Part shown: in pieces, positions 40,394-49,600 of the stretch | Layout: each line of letters starts with the position of its first letter | Position numbering within the stretch: position 1 is the stretch's first letter | DNA from: Lentisphaeria bacterium | Lineage (GTDB): Bacteria; Verrucomicrobiota; Lentisphaeria; Oligosphaerales; Oligosphaeraceae | Reading direction: 5' to 3' | Assembly: GCA_016303095.1 (NCBI GenBank) | Contig: JAEDMH010000001.1 | Coordinates: 1-57,584 of the forward strand | Length of the DNA: 57,584 nucleotides | Translations under genes and position numbers: made by a program | The notes under the pieces: model-generated | What the model was told of the DNA's origin: nothing | Seen by the model: only the letters and a program-made list of their open reading frames with translations | Databases searched by the model: none

Positions 40394-41091
40394 GACGCAG
40401 AAGTAAGCTCTATCGCTCTCGCTGCGCGAATCTGGACCGCAGCAAGAACTACGTCTTCGAAGAAGGCGTCAAGCTCCTGAAATCCATGCCCACCGCCAAG
40501 TTCGACGAGACCGTCGAGCTGGCCTTTGTCCTGGGCATCGATCCCCGCCAGTCTGACCAGATCGTCCGTGGAGCCGTTGTGCTTCCTCGGGGGACGGGAA
40601 AGACCCAGAAGGTGGTGGTGGTGGCCGACGGCCCCGCCGCCGATGCCGCGAAGGCGGCCGGCGCGGACGAAGTGGGCTATCAGGAACTCCTCCAGAAGAT
40701 CAAGGGCGGCTGGCTGGATTTTGACATCCTCATCGCCACTCCCGCCGCCATGAAAGAGGTGCGTACCCTGGGCCGTGTGCTGGGTCCCCGCGGTTTGATG
40801 CCCAACCCCAAGACGGGCACCGTGACCGATGACACCGCCACTGCCGTCAAGGAGGCCAAGGCCGGACGTGTGGAATACCGTTGCGACAAGGCCGGATGCG
40901 TGATGATGCCCGTGGGCAAGCTCTCCTTCGAGGAGGACGCCCTGCTGGACAACATCAACACCGCCTTCCGCACCATCCTCAAGGCCCGTCCCGCCGCCGT
41001 GAAGGGCGTTTACATGAAAGCGGCCACCCTGTGCTCCACCATGGGCCCGGGCATTCCCCTGGATGTGAACGCCAAGCTGAAGGAGAGGTAA
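40390..41091 (+). CDS. rplA: 50S ribosomal protein L1
   Basis: L1 forms the mobile L1 stalk and in many bacteria represses its own operon mRNA. The 233-residue sequence shows AVVLPRGTGKTQKVVVVADG, IATPAAMKEVRTLGRVLGPRGLMPNPKTGTV (in two adjoining parts), and the end KGVYMKAATLCSTMGPGIPL. All of this is standard. It begins in the rplK stop (ATGA) and ends 3 bp before rplJ. Confidence 0.97.
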   Translation: MRRRSKLYRSRCANLDRSKNYVFEEGVKLLKSMPTAKFDETVELAFVLGIDPRQSDQIVRGAVVLPRGTGKTQKVVVVADGPAADAAKAAGADEVGYQELLQKIKGGWLDFDILIATPAAMKEVRTLGRVLGPRGLMPNPKTGTVTDDTATAVKEAKAGRVEYRCDKAGCVMMPVGKLSFEEDALLDNINTAFRTILKARPAAVKGVYMKAATLCSTMGPGIPLDVNAKLKER

Positions 41092-41094
41092 GCC

Positions 41095-41634
41095 ATGAGA
41101 GCAGAAAAAGTGCAGATGTTGGAAGTGGTGAAGGGGCTCCTCAAGGACAAGCCCGTCTTCATCATTGGCTTCGATGCTCTGACGGTGGCCGAGTTCAGCG
41201 AGTTCCGCACCAAGTTGTCTTCCCTGGGCGGCGAAGTCCATGTGGTCAAGAACACCTTGATCCGCAAGGCTGCCGAAGCCCTGGGATACGAAGGTCTGGC
41301 GCAGCAGAAGCTCGCCCTTGCCAGTGCCGTGGTCAGCGGCGACGCGGATCCTGTGGCCCTGGCGAAGGCGGTGAAGGAACTCACCAAGAGCGCCATTCGG
41401 GAAGACAAGAGCCCCAAGGTCACCATCAAGGCCGGCTGGCTGGAAGGCCAGTATCTTTCCGGCGCCGATGTGGAGGCCCTGGCGGAGCTGCCGCCCCGGG
41501 AGGCTCTTCTTGGCCAGTTGCTGGGTCTGCTGCAGGCTCCCGCCGGTCAGTTGGTTCGCGTCCTCAATGCGAAGTTGTCGAGTGTTGTGTACGTCTTAAA
41601 TGCTTTCTTGCAGAAGAAAGAGCAAGCCGCTTAA
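41095..41634 (+). CDS. rplJ: 50S ribosomal protein L10
   Basis: L10 anchors L7/L12 dimers on the stalk. The 179-residue protein shows VVKNTLIRKAAEALGYEGLA, VKELTKSAIREDKSPKVTIKAG and the LPPREALLGQLLGLLQAPA signature. A C-terminal helix, VRVLNAKLSSVVYVLNAFLQ, provides L12-binding sites. GGAGAGGTAAGCC precedes the ATG. It is 19 bp upstream of rplL. Confidence 0.96.
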   Translation: MRAEKVQMLEVVKGLLKDKPVFIIGFDALTVAEFSEFRTKLSSLGGEVHVVKNTLIRKAAEALGYEGLAQQKLALASAVVSGDADPVALAKAVKELTKSAIREDKSPKVTIKAGWLEGQYLSGADVEALAELPPREALLGQLLGLLQAPAGQLVRVLNAKLSSVVYVLNAFLQKKEQAA

Positions 41635-41653
41635 AACAGAGGAAACTACTACA

Positions 41654-42052
41654 ATGGCTGATGAAAAGATCGAGTTGACTGCCGAAATGGAGCAGTTTGT
41701 GAGCTACATCGAGGGACTCACCGTCCTGGATCTCTCCAAGCTGGTGAAGGCTCTTGAGGAGCGCCTGGGCGTCTCCGCCGCCGCCCCCGTGGCCGTGGCC
41801 GCCGCCGCCCCCGCCGCCGCCGCTGCTCCCGTGGAGGAGAAGACCGAGTTCGACGTGATCCTGGTGGACGCTGGCGCCCAGAAGATCCCCGTGATCAAGG
41901 AAGTCCGCGCTCTGACCGGTCTGGGCCTGAAGGAGGCCAAGGATCTGGTGGACGGTGCTCCCAAGGCTCTGAAGACCGGCGCTTCCAAGGAAGAGGCCGA
42001 GCAGATCAAGGCCAAGCTGGAAGCCGCTGGCGCCAAGGTCGAGGTCAAGTAG
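41654..42052 (+). CDS. rplL: 50S ribosomal protein L7/L12
   Basis: The flexible stalk protein that recruits translation GTPases. The 132-residue protein has an N-terminal dimerisation domain (LTVLDLSKLVKALEERLGV), an Ala/Pro-rich hinge with the run PVAVAAAAPAAAAAPVEEKT, and the C-terminal domain TEFDVILVDAGAQKIPVIK, GLGLKEAKDLVDGAPKALK. The ATG at 41654 gives the conserved MADEKIELT start. A strong stem follows, then the long gap to rpoB. Confidence 0.97.
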   Translation: MADEKIELTAEMEQFVSYIEGLTVLDLSKLVKALEERLGVSAAAPVAVAAAAPAAAAAPVEEKTEFDVILVDAGAQKIPVIKEVRALTGLGLKEAKDLVDGAPKALKTGASKEEAEQIKAKLEAAGAKVEVK

Positions 42053-42572
42053 CCATGAGGCTGTCGTTTTCGGCAGCATAATGGAGATCGCCGCAGAGGC
42101 TTTTCCCTTGGGAAAGTCACCTCTGCGGCGCTTTTGCGCCCTAGGGCTTTGGCTTTGGGGCGCCTTCGGCTCTCCCTGGCAGGGGAAGGGTTTTTCTGCC
42201 CGGGAGAGCCGGAGAAATCAAGAGGCAGTGTTTGCGCGCCGTGCGTTCCGGGTTCCGGGAGAGGGGTGGTGAGACGAAGTAGATCGCCCCAGAGCTATAA
42301 GAGGAGCCTGAGTGCGGCGCAGCGCGTCCTAGTGATGGCGCAGGCGGTGTCGCTCCCGTTGTGTCTGGGGGCGTCTCCGCCTTCGCGTGGAGGATGCGTG
42401 TCCCTTTGCGGGATTTCTCCCGTGTCCGGTTTTCGCCGGGGCGCCTGAAGTGCCCGGCTAGTTTTTCTGCATCCGATCCGTGGTCCAGCCCAGGGAGATT
42501 CCATCCCTTTTTCCAGGGCGGGCCGCGTTTTTCCCCATCCCCCCATCCCCCTGTGGCAACAGAAGGAGCAAG
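42053..42572 (+). other. 520 bp rplL-rpoB intergenic region
   Basis: No gene is seen. It holds the hairpin at 42090-42136 and a TATAAG box at 42296 without a good -35. The rest is GC-rich and could fold heavily. In other bacteria this junction has an attenuator and an RNase III site that set the ratio of L7/L12 to RNA polymerase, and I expect the same role here. Confidence 0.55.
42090..42136 (+). terminator. attenuator-like hairpin between rplL and rpoB
   Basis: GCCGCAGAGG (42090-42099) and CCTCTGCGGC (42120-42129) form a perfect 10 bp stem; the weak T-run GCTTTTG follows. The poor T-run suggests partial termination. Confidence 0.65.
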
Positions 42573-45500
42573 ATGAAAGGCGAGCGCATCAATTTCGGCC
42601 GTCTGAAGGAAGTCCTTCCCATTCCCGACCTCATCAGCCTGCAGACCAAGGCCTATGCGGACTTTCTGCAAAAGGACGTTCCCCCCGAAAAGCGAATCCG
42701 GGCCGGTCTCCAGGAAGTCCTGATGGATTTCTTCCCCCCCGCCAATAGCGACAATCGGATGGGATGTGGCGTGGAGTTCGTCAAATACGAGATCCGGATG
42801 GGAGAGAGCAATCTCTCCGAACTCTTGAAGTCCGGCGGCACCTACCAGGGGGAGTTGTATGTCACCTTCCGGATGCGGGGCGCCAGCAACAAGGACATTC
42901 ACGAGGAGTCCATTCGTCTGGGGCACATTCCCCTGATGACCCCCAGCGGCTCCTTCATCATCAATGGGAGCGAGCGGGTGATCGTCAGCCAGCTCCACCG
43001 CTCTCCCGGCGTCTGCTTCGAGTGCACCCACCACGCCAGCGGAAAGAACATCTACAGCTACAAGATTCTCCCCGACCACGGTTCCTGGCTGGAAGTCCAG
43101 TTCGACATCAAGGATATGATGCAAATCTATCTGGACCGGAAGCGTCGCCGCCGCAAGTTCCTGGTCTCCGTTTTCCTCCGGGCTTTTGGCTACAATAACA
43201 ACAAGGAAATTCTGGATGCGGTTTATGGCGTGACGGAGAAGAAGGTCTCCGACCTCATGAAGGATTCCGATCCCGCCCACTTCACCAACGTGGAGGAGAT
43301 CATGAATCCAGAGGACAAGTCCCAGCTGCTTTTGGGTGCCTTGGAACCCCTGAGCCAGGAATACCTGGCCGCCCTGAAGGAAGCCGGCGTGAAGAAGATC
43401 TGCGTGGTGGACACCAACGAGCTTGGCGACTACTTCATCAGGTGCCTTCAGCAGGACAGCACCGTCACCCAGGAAGATGCCCAGAAGGAGATCTACAAGA
43501 GGATGCGCCCCAGCGATCCCGCCAGCGCCAGCAATGCCCGGGCCCTCTTCGAGCGGATGTTCCAGGATGTCTATCGCTACGACTTGGGCCTGGTGGGCCG
43601 CTTCAAGCTCAACCAGATCCTCCATATCCAGGTGCCCGAAAATGTGCGCACCCTGACCAAGTGGGACATTGCGGCCGCCACTCGGGAGTTGATGCGCCTC
43701 TACAAGAGCGGGGGAAAGCAGGATGACATCGACCATCTCTCCCGCCGTCGCATTCGCACCATCGGGGAGTTGTTGCAGAATCAGTGCCGGGTGGGGCTGA
43801 ACCGGGTGGCCAATCTGGCCCGGGAGCGCCGGAACAATCGGAATGTGGAAGCGGGCAATGTCAGCATCAGCGCTCTCATCTCCTCCAAGGGATTCGAGAA
43901 TGCCATGACGGACTTCTTCCAGCACAACCAGCTTTCCCAGTTCATGGACCAGACCAACTGCCTCTCTGAACTGACCAACAAGCGACGCCTCTCCGCCCTG
44001 GGCCCCGGAGGACTCACCCGGGATCGCGCCGGCGCCGAAGTCCGTGACGTCCACGCCAGCCACTATGGCAGAATCTGCCCCATCGAAACGCCCGAAGGCC
44101 CCAACATCGGTCTGATCTCCAGCCTGGCCCTCTACGCCCAGCTGGATGAGTTCGGATTCATCCGCACCCCCTACTGCCGGGTGAAGAACGGACAGGTGGT
44201 CACGGACAAGAAGGGATGCCCCGAGATCGTCTACATGAAAGCGGACGAGGAGGAGGAGCATGTGATCGCCCAGGCCAACGCCCCCCGGGACGAGAAGGGA
44301 GTCTTCATCAATGAACATGTTCTGGGGCGCAAGGGCGGCGAGGCCGGCGAGTTCCTGGCCTCGGAAGTGGACTTCATCGACGTCTCCCCCAAGCAGATGA
44401 TCTCCGCCGCCGCCAGTGTCATTACCTTCCTGGAGCACGATGACGCCAACCGCGCCCTCATGGGATGCAACATGCAACGCCAGGCGGTGCCCCTCATGCG
44501 CCCCGAAGCCCCCCTGGTGGGCACCGGAATGGAGGGCGTCATCGCCCGATACTCCCATGCCATCCAGACCGCCACCCGGGACGGCGTGGTGGCCTGGGCG
44601 GATGGCACCAAGGTGATCGTCACCCCCGATGGCAAACTCCCCGAGGGAACCACCGCGGAGGACTACACCGAAAGCCTGGATACGGAGAAGATCCAGGTCT
44701 ATCTCCTCTTCAAATTCCTCCGCTCCAACGCCTGCACCCTGGTGAACCAGCGCCCCATTGTCCTGGCCGGACAGCGGGTCCAAAAGGACCAGCCCTTGGC
44801 AGACGGCGCCTGCACCGAAGGCGGAGAACTGGCCCTGGGCCGGAACGTCCTGGTGGCCTTCATGTCCTGGCGCGGCTACAACTACGAGGACGCCATCATC
44901 ATCAGCGAGAAACTGGTGCAGGAGGACATCTACACTTCCGTGCACATCAACCTCCAGGAAGTGGAGGTGCGTCCCACCAAGCAGTCCCAGCCTGAAGAGA
45001 TCACCCGGGACATTCCCAACGTGGGCGCGGACAAGCTCAGCAATCTGGACACGGAAGGTGTCATCCGTCTGGGCGCGGTGGTGAAGCCCGGGGATGTTTT
45101 GGTGGGCAAGGTCACGCCCAAGCAGGAGGGTGAGCTGGCTCCCGAGGAGCGTCTGCTGAAGGCCATCTTCGGGGAGAAGTCCAGCGATGTGAAGGACACC
45201 TCCCTGAAGACCGAGCCGGGCAACGACGGCGTGGTGATGGATCTGCGCATCCGTCGCACCCAGAATCCCGCCAATGTGAAGATGAACAAGAGCGAGCTGC
45301 GCAACAGCCAGAACGAGACCCGGGAGAAGTACCGCCAGAAGCGGAGCATGATCCAGGACGAGCTGGTGAAGGAGCTGGCGGATATGTTCTCTGGCGGAAA
45401 GCTCTCCGTGGAAGTCACCTTCACCAATGACAACCACGAAGTGGAGATCATCATTCCCGCGGATCGCAAGATCACCAAGCAGATGCTGTCCAATCTGGCC

Positions 45501-46613
45501 AACCACTACGAGCGGTATCAGATGCCCGAGGGCAAGGAGAAGGACGACATCGAGGAGATCGTCAAGAAATACCGCGGCCGTCTTCGGGAGAACGAGCGCT
45601 GCTGCAAGGAGGCCATCGAACTTCTGGAGAAGAACGAGGGCGCCGAGCCTGGCAAGATCTCCCATGTGAAGGTCTACATCGCCAGCAAGCGCCGCCTCTC
45701 CATCGGCGACAAGATGGCCGGACGCCACGGAAACAAGGGCATCGTCTCCAAGATCGTCCCCGTGGCGGATCTGCCTTTCATGGCGGATGGCACCCCCGTG
45801 GAGATTGTCCTGAACCCCATGGGCGTGCCTTCCCGAATGAACATCGGACAGGTCTTCGAGACCCATGCCGGCTATGCCGCCAAGATCCTGGGCATCACCG
45901 TGGCCACCCCGGCCTTCGACGGCATGCCCGAGGAGCGCATGGTGGATCTGCTGGAGCGCGCCCGTCTGGTGAAGATTGCGGAAGCCGCCGGCAAGGCCGT
46001 TCCGGAAAAGATCATGGAGGGGCTGCGGAAGGTGGAAGGCAAGGAAGTGGAGAAGGCCAAAGCGGATCTGCGGAAGCTCATCGAGCAGGCAGGCTGGAAG
46101 GTCGGCCCCCGGAACGACGAAATCGGCACCGGCGGAAAGGTGGTGGACGCCCATGGCACTGACCGCACCGACGATTTCGTGGACATTGACGGCAAGACCC
46201 GCCTCTATGACGGACGCACCGGAGACGCCTTCGAACAGCGGGTCATGGTGGGCCAGATCTATATGCTGAAGCTGGACCACCTGGTGGTGAACAAGATCCA
46301 CGCCCGCGCGGTGGGACCCTACTCCCTGGTGACCCAGCAGCCTCTGGGCGGAAAAGCCCAGGGCGGTGGACAGCGCTTCGGAGAAATGGAGGTCTGGGCC
46401 CTGGAGGCCTATGGCGCCGCCTATACCCTCCAGGAGATGCTCACGGTCAAATCCGACGACATCCTGGGGCGCTCCAAGATCTACGACTCCATCATGAAGG
46501 GCAACAACGAATTGGAACCCGGAGTGCCCGAGTCCTTCAACGTGCTGCGCCGGGAGATGATGAGTCTTTGCTTGGACGTCCGCATCCAGCGCGCCGCCGC
46601 CAATATGGCGTAG
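42573..46613 (+). CDS. rpoB: DNA-directed RNA polymerase subunit beta
   Basis: The beta subunit of RNA polymerase, 1346 residues. Start ATG 42573 (MKGERINFGRLKEVLPIPDL) has AAGGAG upstream; a longer frame is not conserved. Recognised regions are SGSFIINGSERVIVSQLHRS, the rifampicin pocket LSQFMDQTNCLSELTNKRRL, HYGRICPIETPEGPNIGLIS, and GDKMAGRHGNKGIVSKIVP at the active site. The C-terminus has GGKAQGGGQRFGEMEVWALE and AYGAAYTLQEMLTVKSDD. In the rifampicin cluster the equivalent of E. coli His526 is Asn (residue 469), Asn518 is Thr and Pro520 is Cys. These positions affect rifampicin binding in other bacteria. It is followed 83 bp later by rpoC. Confidence 0.97.
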   Translation: MKGERINFGRLKEVLPIPDLISLQTKAYADFLQKDVPPEKRIRAGLQEVLMDFFPPANSDNRMGCGVEFVKYEIRMGESNLSELLKSGGTYQGELYVTFRMRGASNKDIHEESIRLGHIPLMTPSGSFIINGSERVIVSQLHRSPGVCFECTHHASGKNIYSYKILPDHGSWLEVQFDIKDMMQIYLDRKRRRRKFLVSVFLRAFGYNNNKEILDAVYGVTEKKVSDLMKDSDPAHFTNVEEIMNPEDKSQLLLGALEPLSQEYLAALKEAGVKKICVVDTNELGDYFIRCLQQDSTVTQEDAQKEIYKRMRPSDPASASNARALFERMFQDVYRYDLGLVGRFKLNQILHIQVPENVRTLTKWDIAAATRELMRLYKSGGKQDDIDHLSRRRIRTIGELLQNQCRVGLNRVANLARERRNNRNVEAGNVSISALISSKGFENAMTDFFQHNQLSQFMDQTNCLSELTNKRRLSALGPGGLTRDRAGAEVRDVHASHYGRICPIETPEGPNIGLISSLALYAQLDEFGFIRTPYCRVKNGQVVTDKKGCPEIVYMKADEEEEHVIAQANAPRDEKGVFINEHVLGRKGGEAGEFLASEVDFIDVSPKQMISAAASVITFLEHDDANRALMGCNMQRQAVPLMRPEAPLVGTGMEGVIARYSHAIQTATRDGVVAWADGTKVIVTPDGKLPEGTTAEDYTESLDTEKIQVYLLFKFLRSNACTLVNQRPIVLAGQRVQKDQPLADGACTEGGELALGRNVLVAFMSWRGYNYEDAIIISEKLVQEDIYTSVHINLQEVEVRPTKQSQPEEITRDIPNVGADKLSNLDTEGVIRLGAVVKPGDVLVGKVTPKQEGELAPEERLLKAIFGEKSSDVKDTSLKTEPGNDGVVMDLRIRRTQNPANVKMNKSELRNSQNETREKYRQKRSMIQDELVKELADMFSGGKLSVEVTFTNDNHEVEIIIPADRKITKQMLSNLANHYERYQMPEGKEKDDIEEIVKKYRGRLRENERCCKEAIELLEKNEGAEPGKISHVKVYIASKRRLSIGDKMAGRHGNKGIVSKIVPVADLPFMADGTPVEIVLNPMGVPSRMNIGQVFETHAGYAAKILGITVATPAFDGMPEERMVDLLERARLVKIAEAAGKAVPEKIMEGLRKVEGKEVEKAKADLRKLIEQAGWKVGPRNDEIGTGGKVVDAHGTDRTDDFVDIDGKTRLYDGRTGDAFEQRVMVGQIYMLKLDHLVVNKIHARAVGPYSLVTQQPLGGKAQGGGQRFGEMEVWALEAYGAAYTLQEMLTVKSDDILGRSKIYDSIMKGNNELEPGVPESFNVLRREMMSLCLDVRIQRAAANMA

Positions 46614-46696
46614 TCCGAGGACAGCACCTCCCCTCCATCCCCCAGTGGCGGGTTCTGCGGAACCCGCCGAAAACCCCCTTTCCCTGAGGATAAAAA

Positions 46697-49600
46697 GTGG
46701 ATACTCTGATGAACAAAACCGATTCCGCGGCCGATGTGGATGTGCTGAAGGACTCCAACAGTGTCTCCATCAGCGTCGCCTCCCCCGACATCATTCGCAA
46801 GTGGAGCCACGGCGAGGTCAAGAGCCCCGAAACCATCAACTACCGCACCTTCAAGCCCGAGAGAAACGGCCTCTTCTGCGAGCGCATCTTCGGCCCCCAG
46901 AAGGATTTCGAGTGCAGCTGCGGAAAATACAAGCGGGTGAAGTACAAGGGCGTGATCTGCGAGTCCTGCGGCGTGGAAGTCACCCAGGCCCGGGTGCGCC
47001 GGGAGCGCATGGGCCACATCGAGCTGGCCGTGGGCGTCTCCCATGTCTGGTTCTACAAGTGCGCCCCCTCCCGCCTGGGACTGCTTCTGGGCATGGGCCA
47101 GAATGCCCTGGAGGAAGTCCTCTACTACGAGAAGTTCGTGGTCACCGATCCCGGCGACACCCCCCTGGAGAAGCAGATACTGTTCACCGAGGAGGAGCTC
47201 AAGGAGCAGCAGACGATCTACGGCGACGCCTTCAAGGCGGCCATCGGCGCCGAGGCCATCGAGGCCCTGATGCCCACCCCCGAGGAACTGCCCGCTCTGC
47301 GGGATAAACTGGCCGAGGATTTGTCCTCCACCAAGAGCAAGCAGAGCCGCACTCAGATCGTGAAGCGCATTCGTCTCATCGAGGGCTTCATCAAGAACAA
47401 GATGGATCCTCGCTGGATGATCCTCCATGTCCTGCCGGTCATCCCCCCCGACCTGCGGCCCTTGGTGCCTCTGGAAGGCGGACGCTTCGCCACCAGCGAC
47501 CTCAATGATCTCTATCGCCGGGTCATCAACCGGAACAACCGGCTCCGCAGCCTGAAGCAGATCCCCACGCCCCCCGTCATCATCCGCAACGAACAGCGCA
47601 TGCTCCAGGAGGCCGTGGATGCCCTGCTGGACAATGGCCGCCATGGCCGCGCCGTCACCGGCACGGGAAATCGTCCCCTGAAGTCCCTGACCGACATGCT
47701 GAAGGGAAAGCAGGGACGCTTCCGCCAGAATCTGCTGGGCAAGCGGGTGGACTACTCCGGCCGTTCCGTCATCGTGGTGGGGCCCGAGCTGAACATCAAC
47801 CAGTGCGGACTGCCCAAGGAGATGGCCCTGCGGCTCTTCGAGCCCTTCATCATTCATCTCCTCAAGGAACAGGGCAAGGTGAAGACGATGCGAAATGCCA
47901 AGCACTGGATCGAGGAGCGCCGGAAGGAAGTGTGGGATGTGCTGGACGAGGTGGTCACGGGCCATCCCATCCTGCTGAACCGCGCCCCCACCCTCCACCG
48001 CATCTCCATCCAGGCCTTCGACCCCATCCTCATCGATGGCCAGGCCATCCGGCTCCATCCCCTGGTCTGCGCCGCCTTCAACGCCGACTTCGATGGCGAC
48101 CAAATGGCCGTCCATGTGCCCCTCTCCAACGAGGCTCAGCTGGAGGCGAAGCTCATCATGCTCTCCCCCAACAACATCTTCTCCCCTGCGGATGGACGCC
48201 CCCTGGCGCTGCCCTCCCAGGACATGGTGCTGGGGATCTACTATCTCTGCTACGAGGACGAAGTACGGAAGGCCGCCTTCCTGGCCAAGCCCGCCCACGA
48301 ACAGCCTCACTACGACACCTACGAAGAGGTGCTCCAGGCCATGGAGGCCCACCGCATGGCCAACGAGAACAACCACAATGCCCGGGAACCCATCGCCGTG
48401 GGGCTGGACATCCATGATTTCTTCTACTTCAAGAATCCCTACTACCGGGATCCTGGGGAGCAGGCCCGGCTGGACGCCTTGGAAGGCGCCGAGAAGCTTC
48501 GCCAAGAGGCCGAGGACCGGAAGATGGTCTGGGGAAATCGGAAGGAGCGCTGGGTGGTCACCACGCCGGGCCGCATGATCTACCATGAGATCTGGCCCAG
48601 TGTCCTGGGCTTCTGGAACAAGCCTGCCAAGAAGAAGGACATCCAGGGCATGATCAAGCAGTGCCACGAAATCTGCGGACACGACGAATTGCTGCCTCTC
48701 CTGGATCGCCTGAAGAACCTGGGCTACGCCTGGGCCACCCGCTCCGGCTTCTCCATCGCCATCGCCGACATGCTCATCCCCGCCAACAAGGAAATGCGCA
48801 TCAAGGCCGCCGACCAGGATGTGGAACATGCCCGCCAGGAAAAACTCCAGGGCTCCATCGACGAGAATGTCCGCCGCCAGCGCTGCATCGACACCTGGGA
48901 CAATGTGCGCAAGCTGCTGGGAGAGGATCTGGAAGTGACCCTGAAAACCAACGGAGGCCGCCCTGGCATCAACTCCGTCTGGGCCATGATGGATTCCGGA
49001 GCCCGAGGCTCCAAGGACCAGGTCACCCAGCTGGGAGGCATGCGCGGTCTGATGTCCAACACCAGCGGTGACATCGTGGAGACCCCCATCCTCCATAACT
49101 TCCGGGAAGGCCTCACGGGTCTGGAATACTTCAACTCCACCCACGGCTCCCGAAAGGGCATGGCAGATACCGCATTGAAGACCGCCGACGCCGGTTACAT
49201 GACCCGACGCCTGGTGGACGTGGCCCACGATGTCATCTGCACCGAGGAAGACTGCGGCACCACCAACGGAATCTGGCTTTCCGCCCTCAAGGACGGCAAC
49301 AAGGAGACCAAGTCCCTGGCCGACCGCATCGTGGGACGCTTCTCCGCCGACAACATCTACGACAGCATGAACAACCTGATTGTGGGTGCCGGCGAAGAGA
49401 TCACCCCCTTCATCGCCAATCGCCTGAAGGAGGCCGGCTACGAAAAGGTCCACATCCGCTCAGTCCTCACCTGCGAATCTCATCGGGGCGTCTGCGCCAA
49501 GTGCTATGGACGCAACCTGGCCACGGGCGAAATGCCCATGGAGGGCGACGCCCTGGGCATCATTGCCGCCCAGTCCATCGGCGAACCCGGAACCCAGCTG

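Noticed and set aside
42141..46301. Very long open reading frame on the minus strand opposite rpoB (about 1,386 codons)
   Set aside because: It is the antisense shadow of rpoB. GC-rich third positions suppress stops on the opposite strand; its translation is His-, Gly- and Leu-rich and has no domains.
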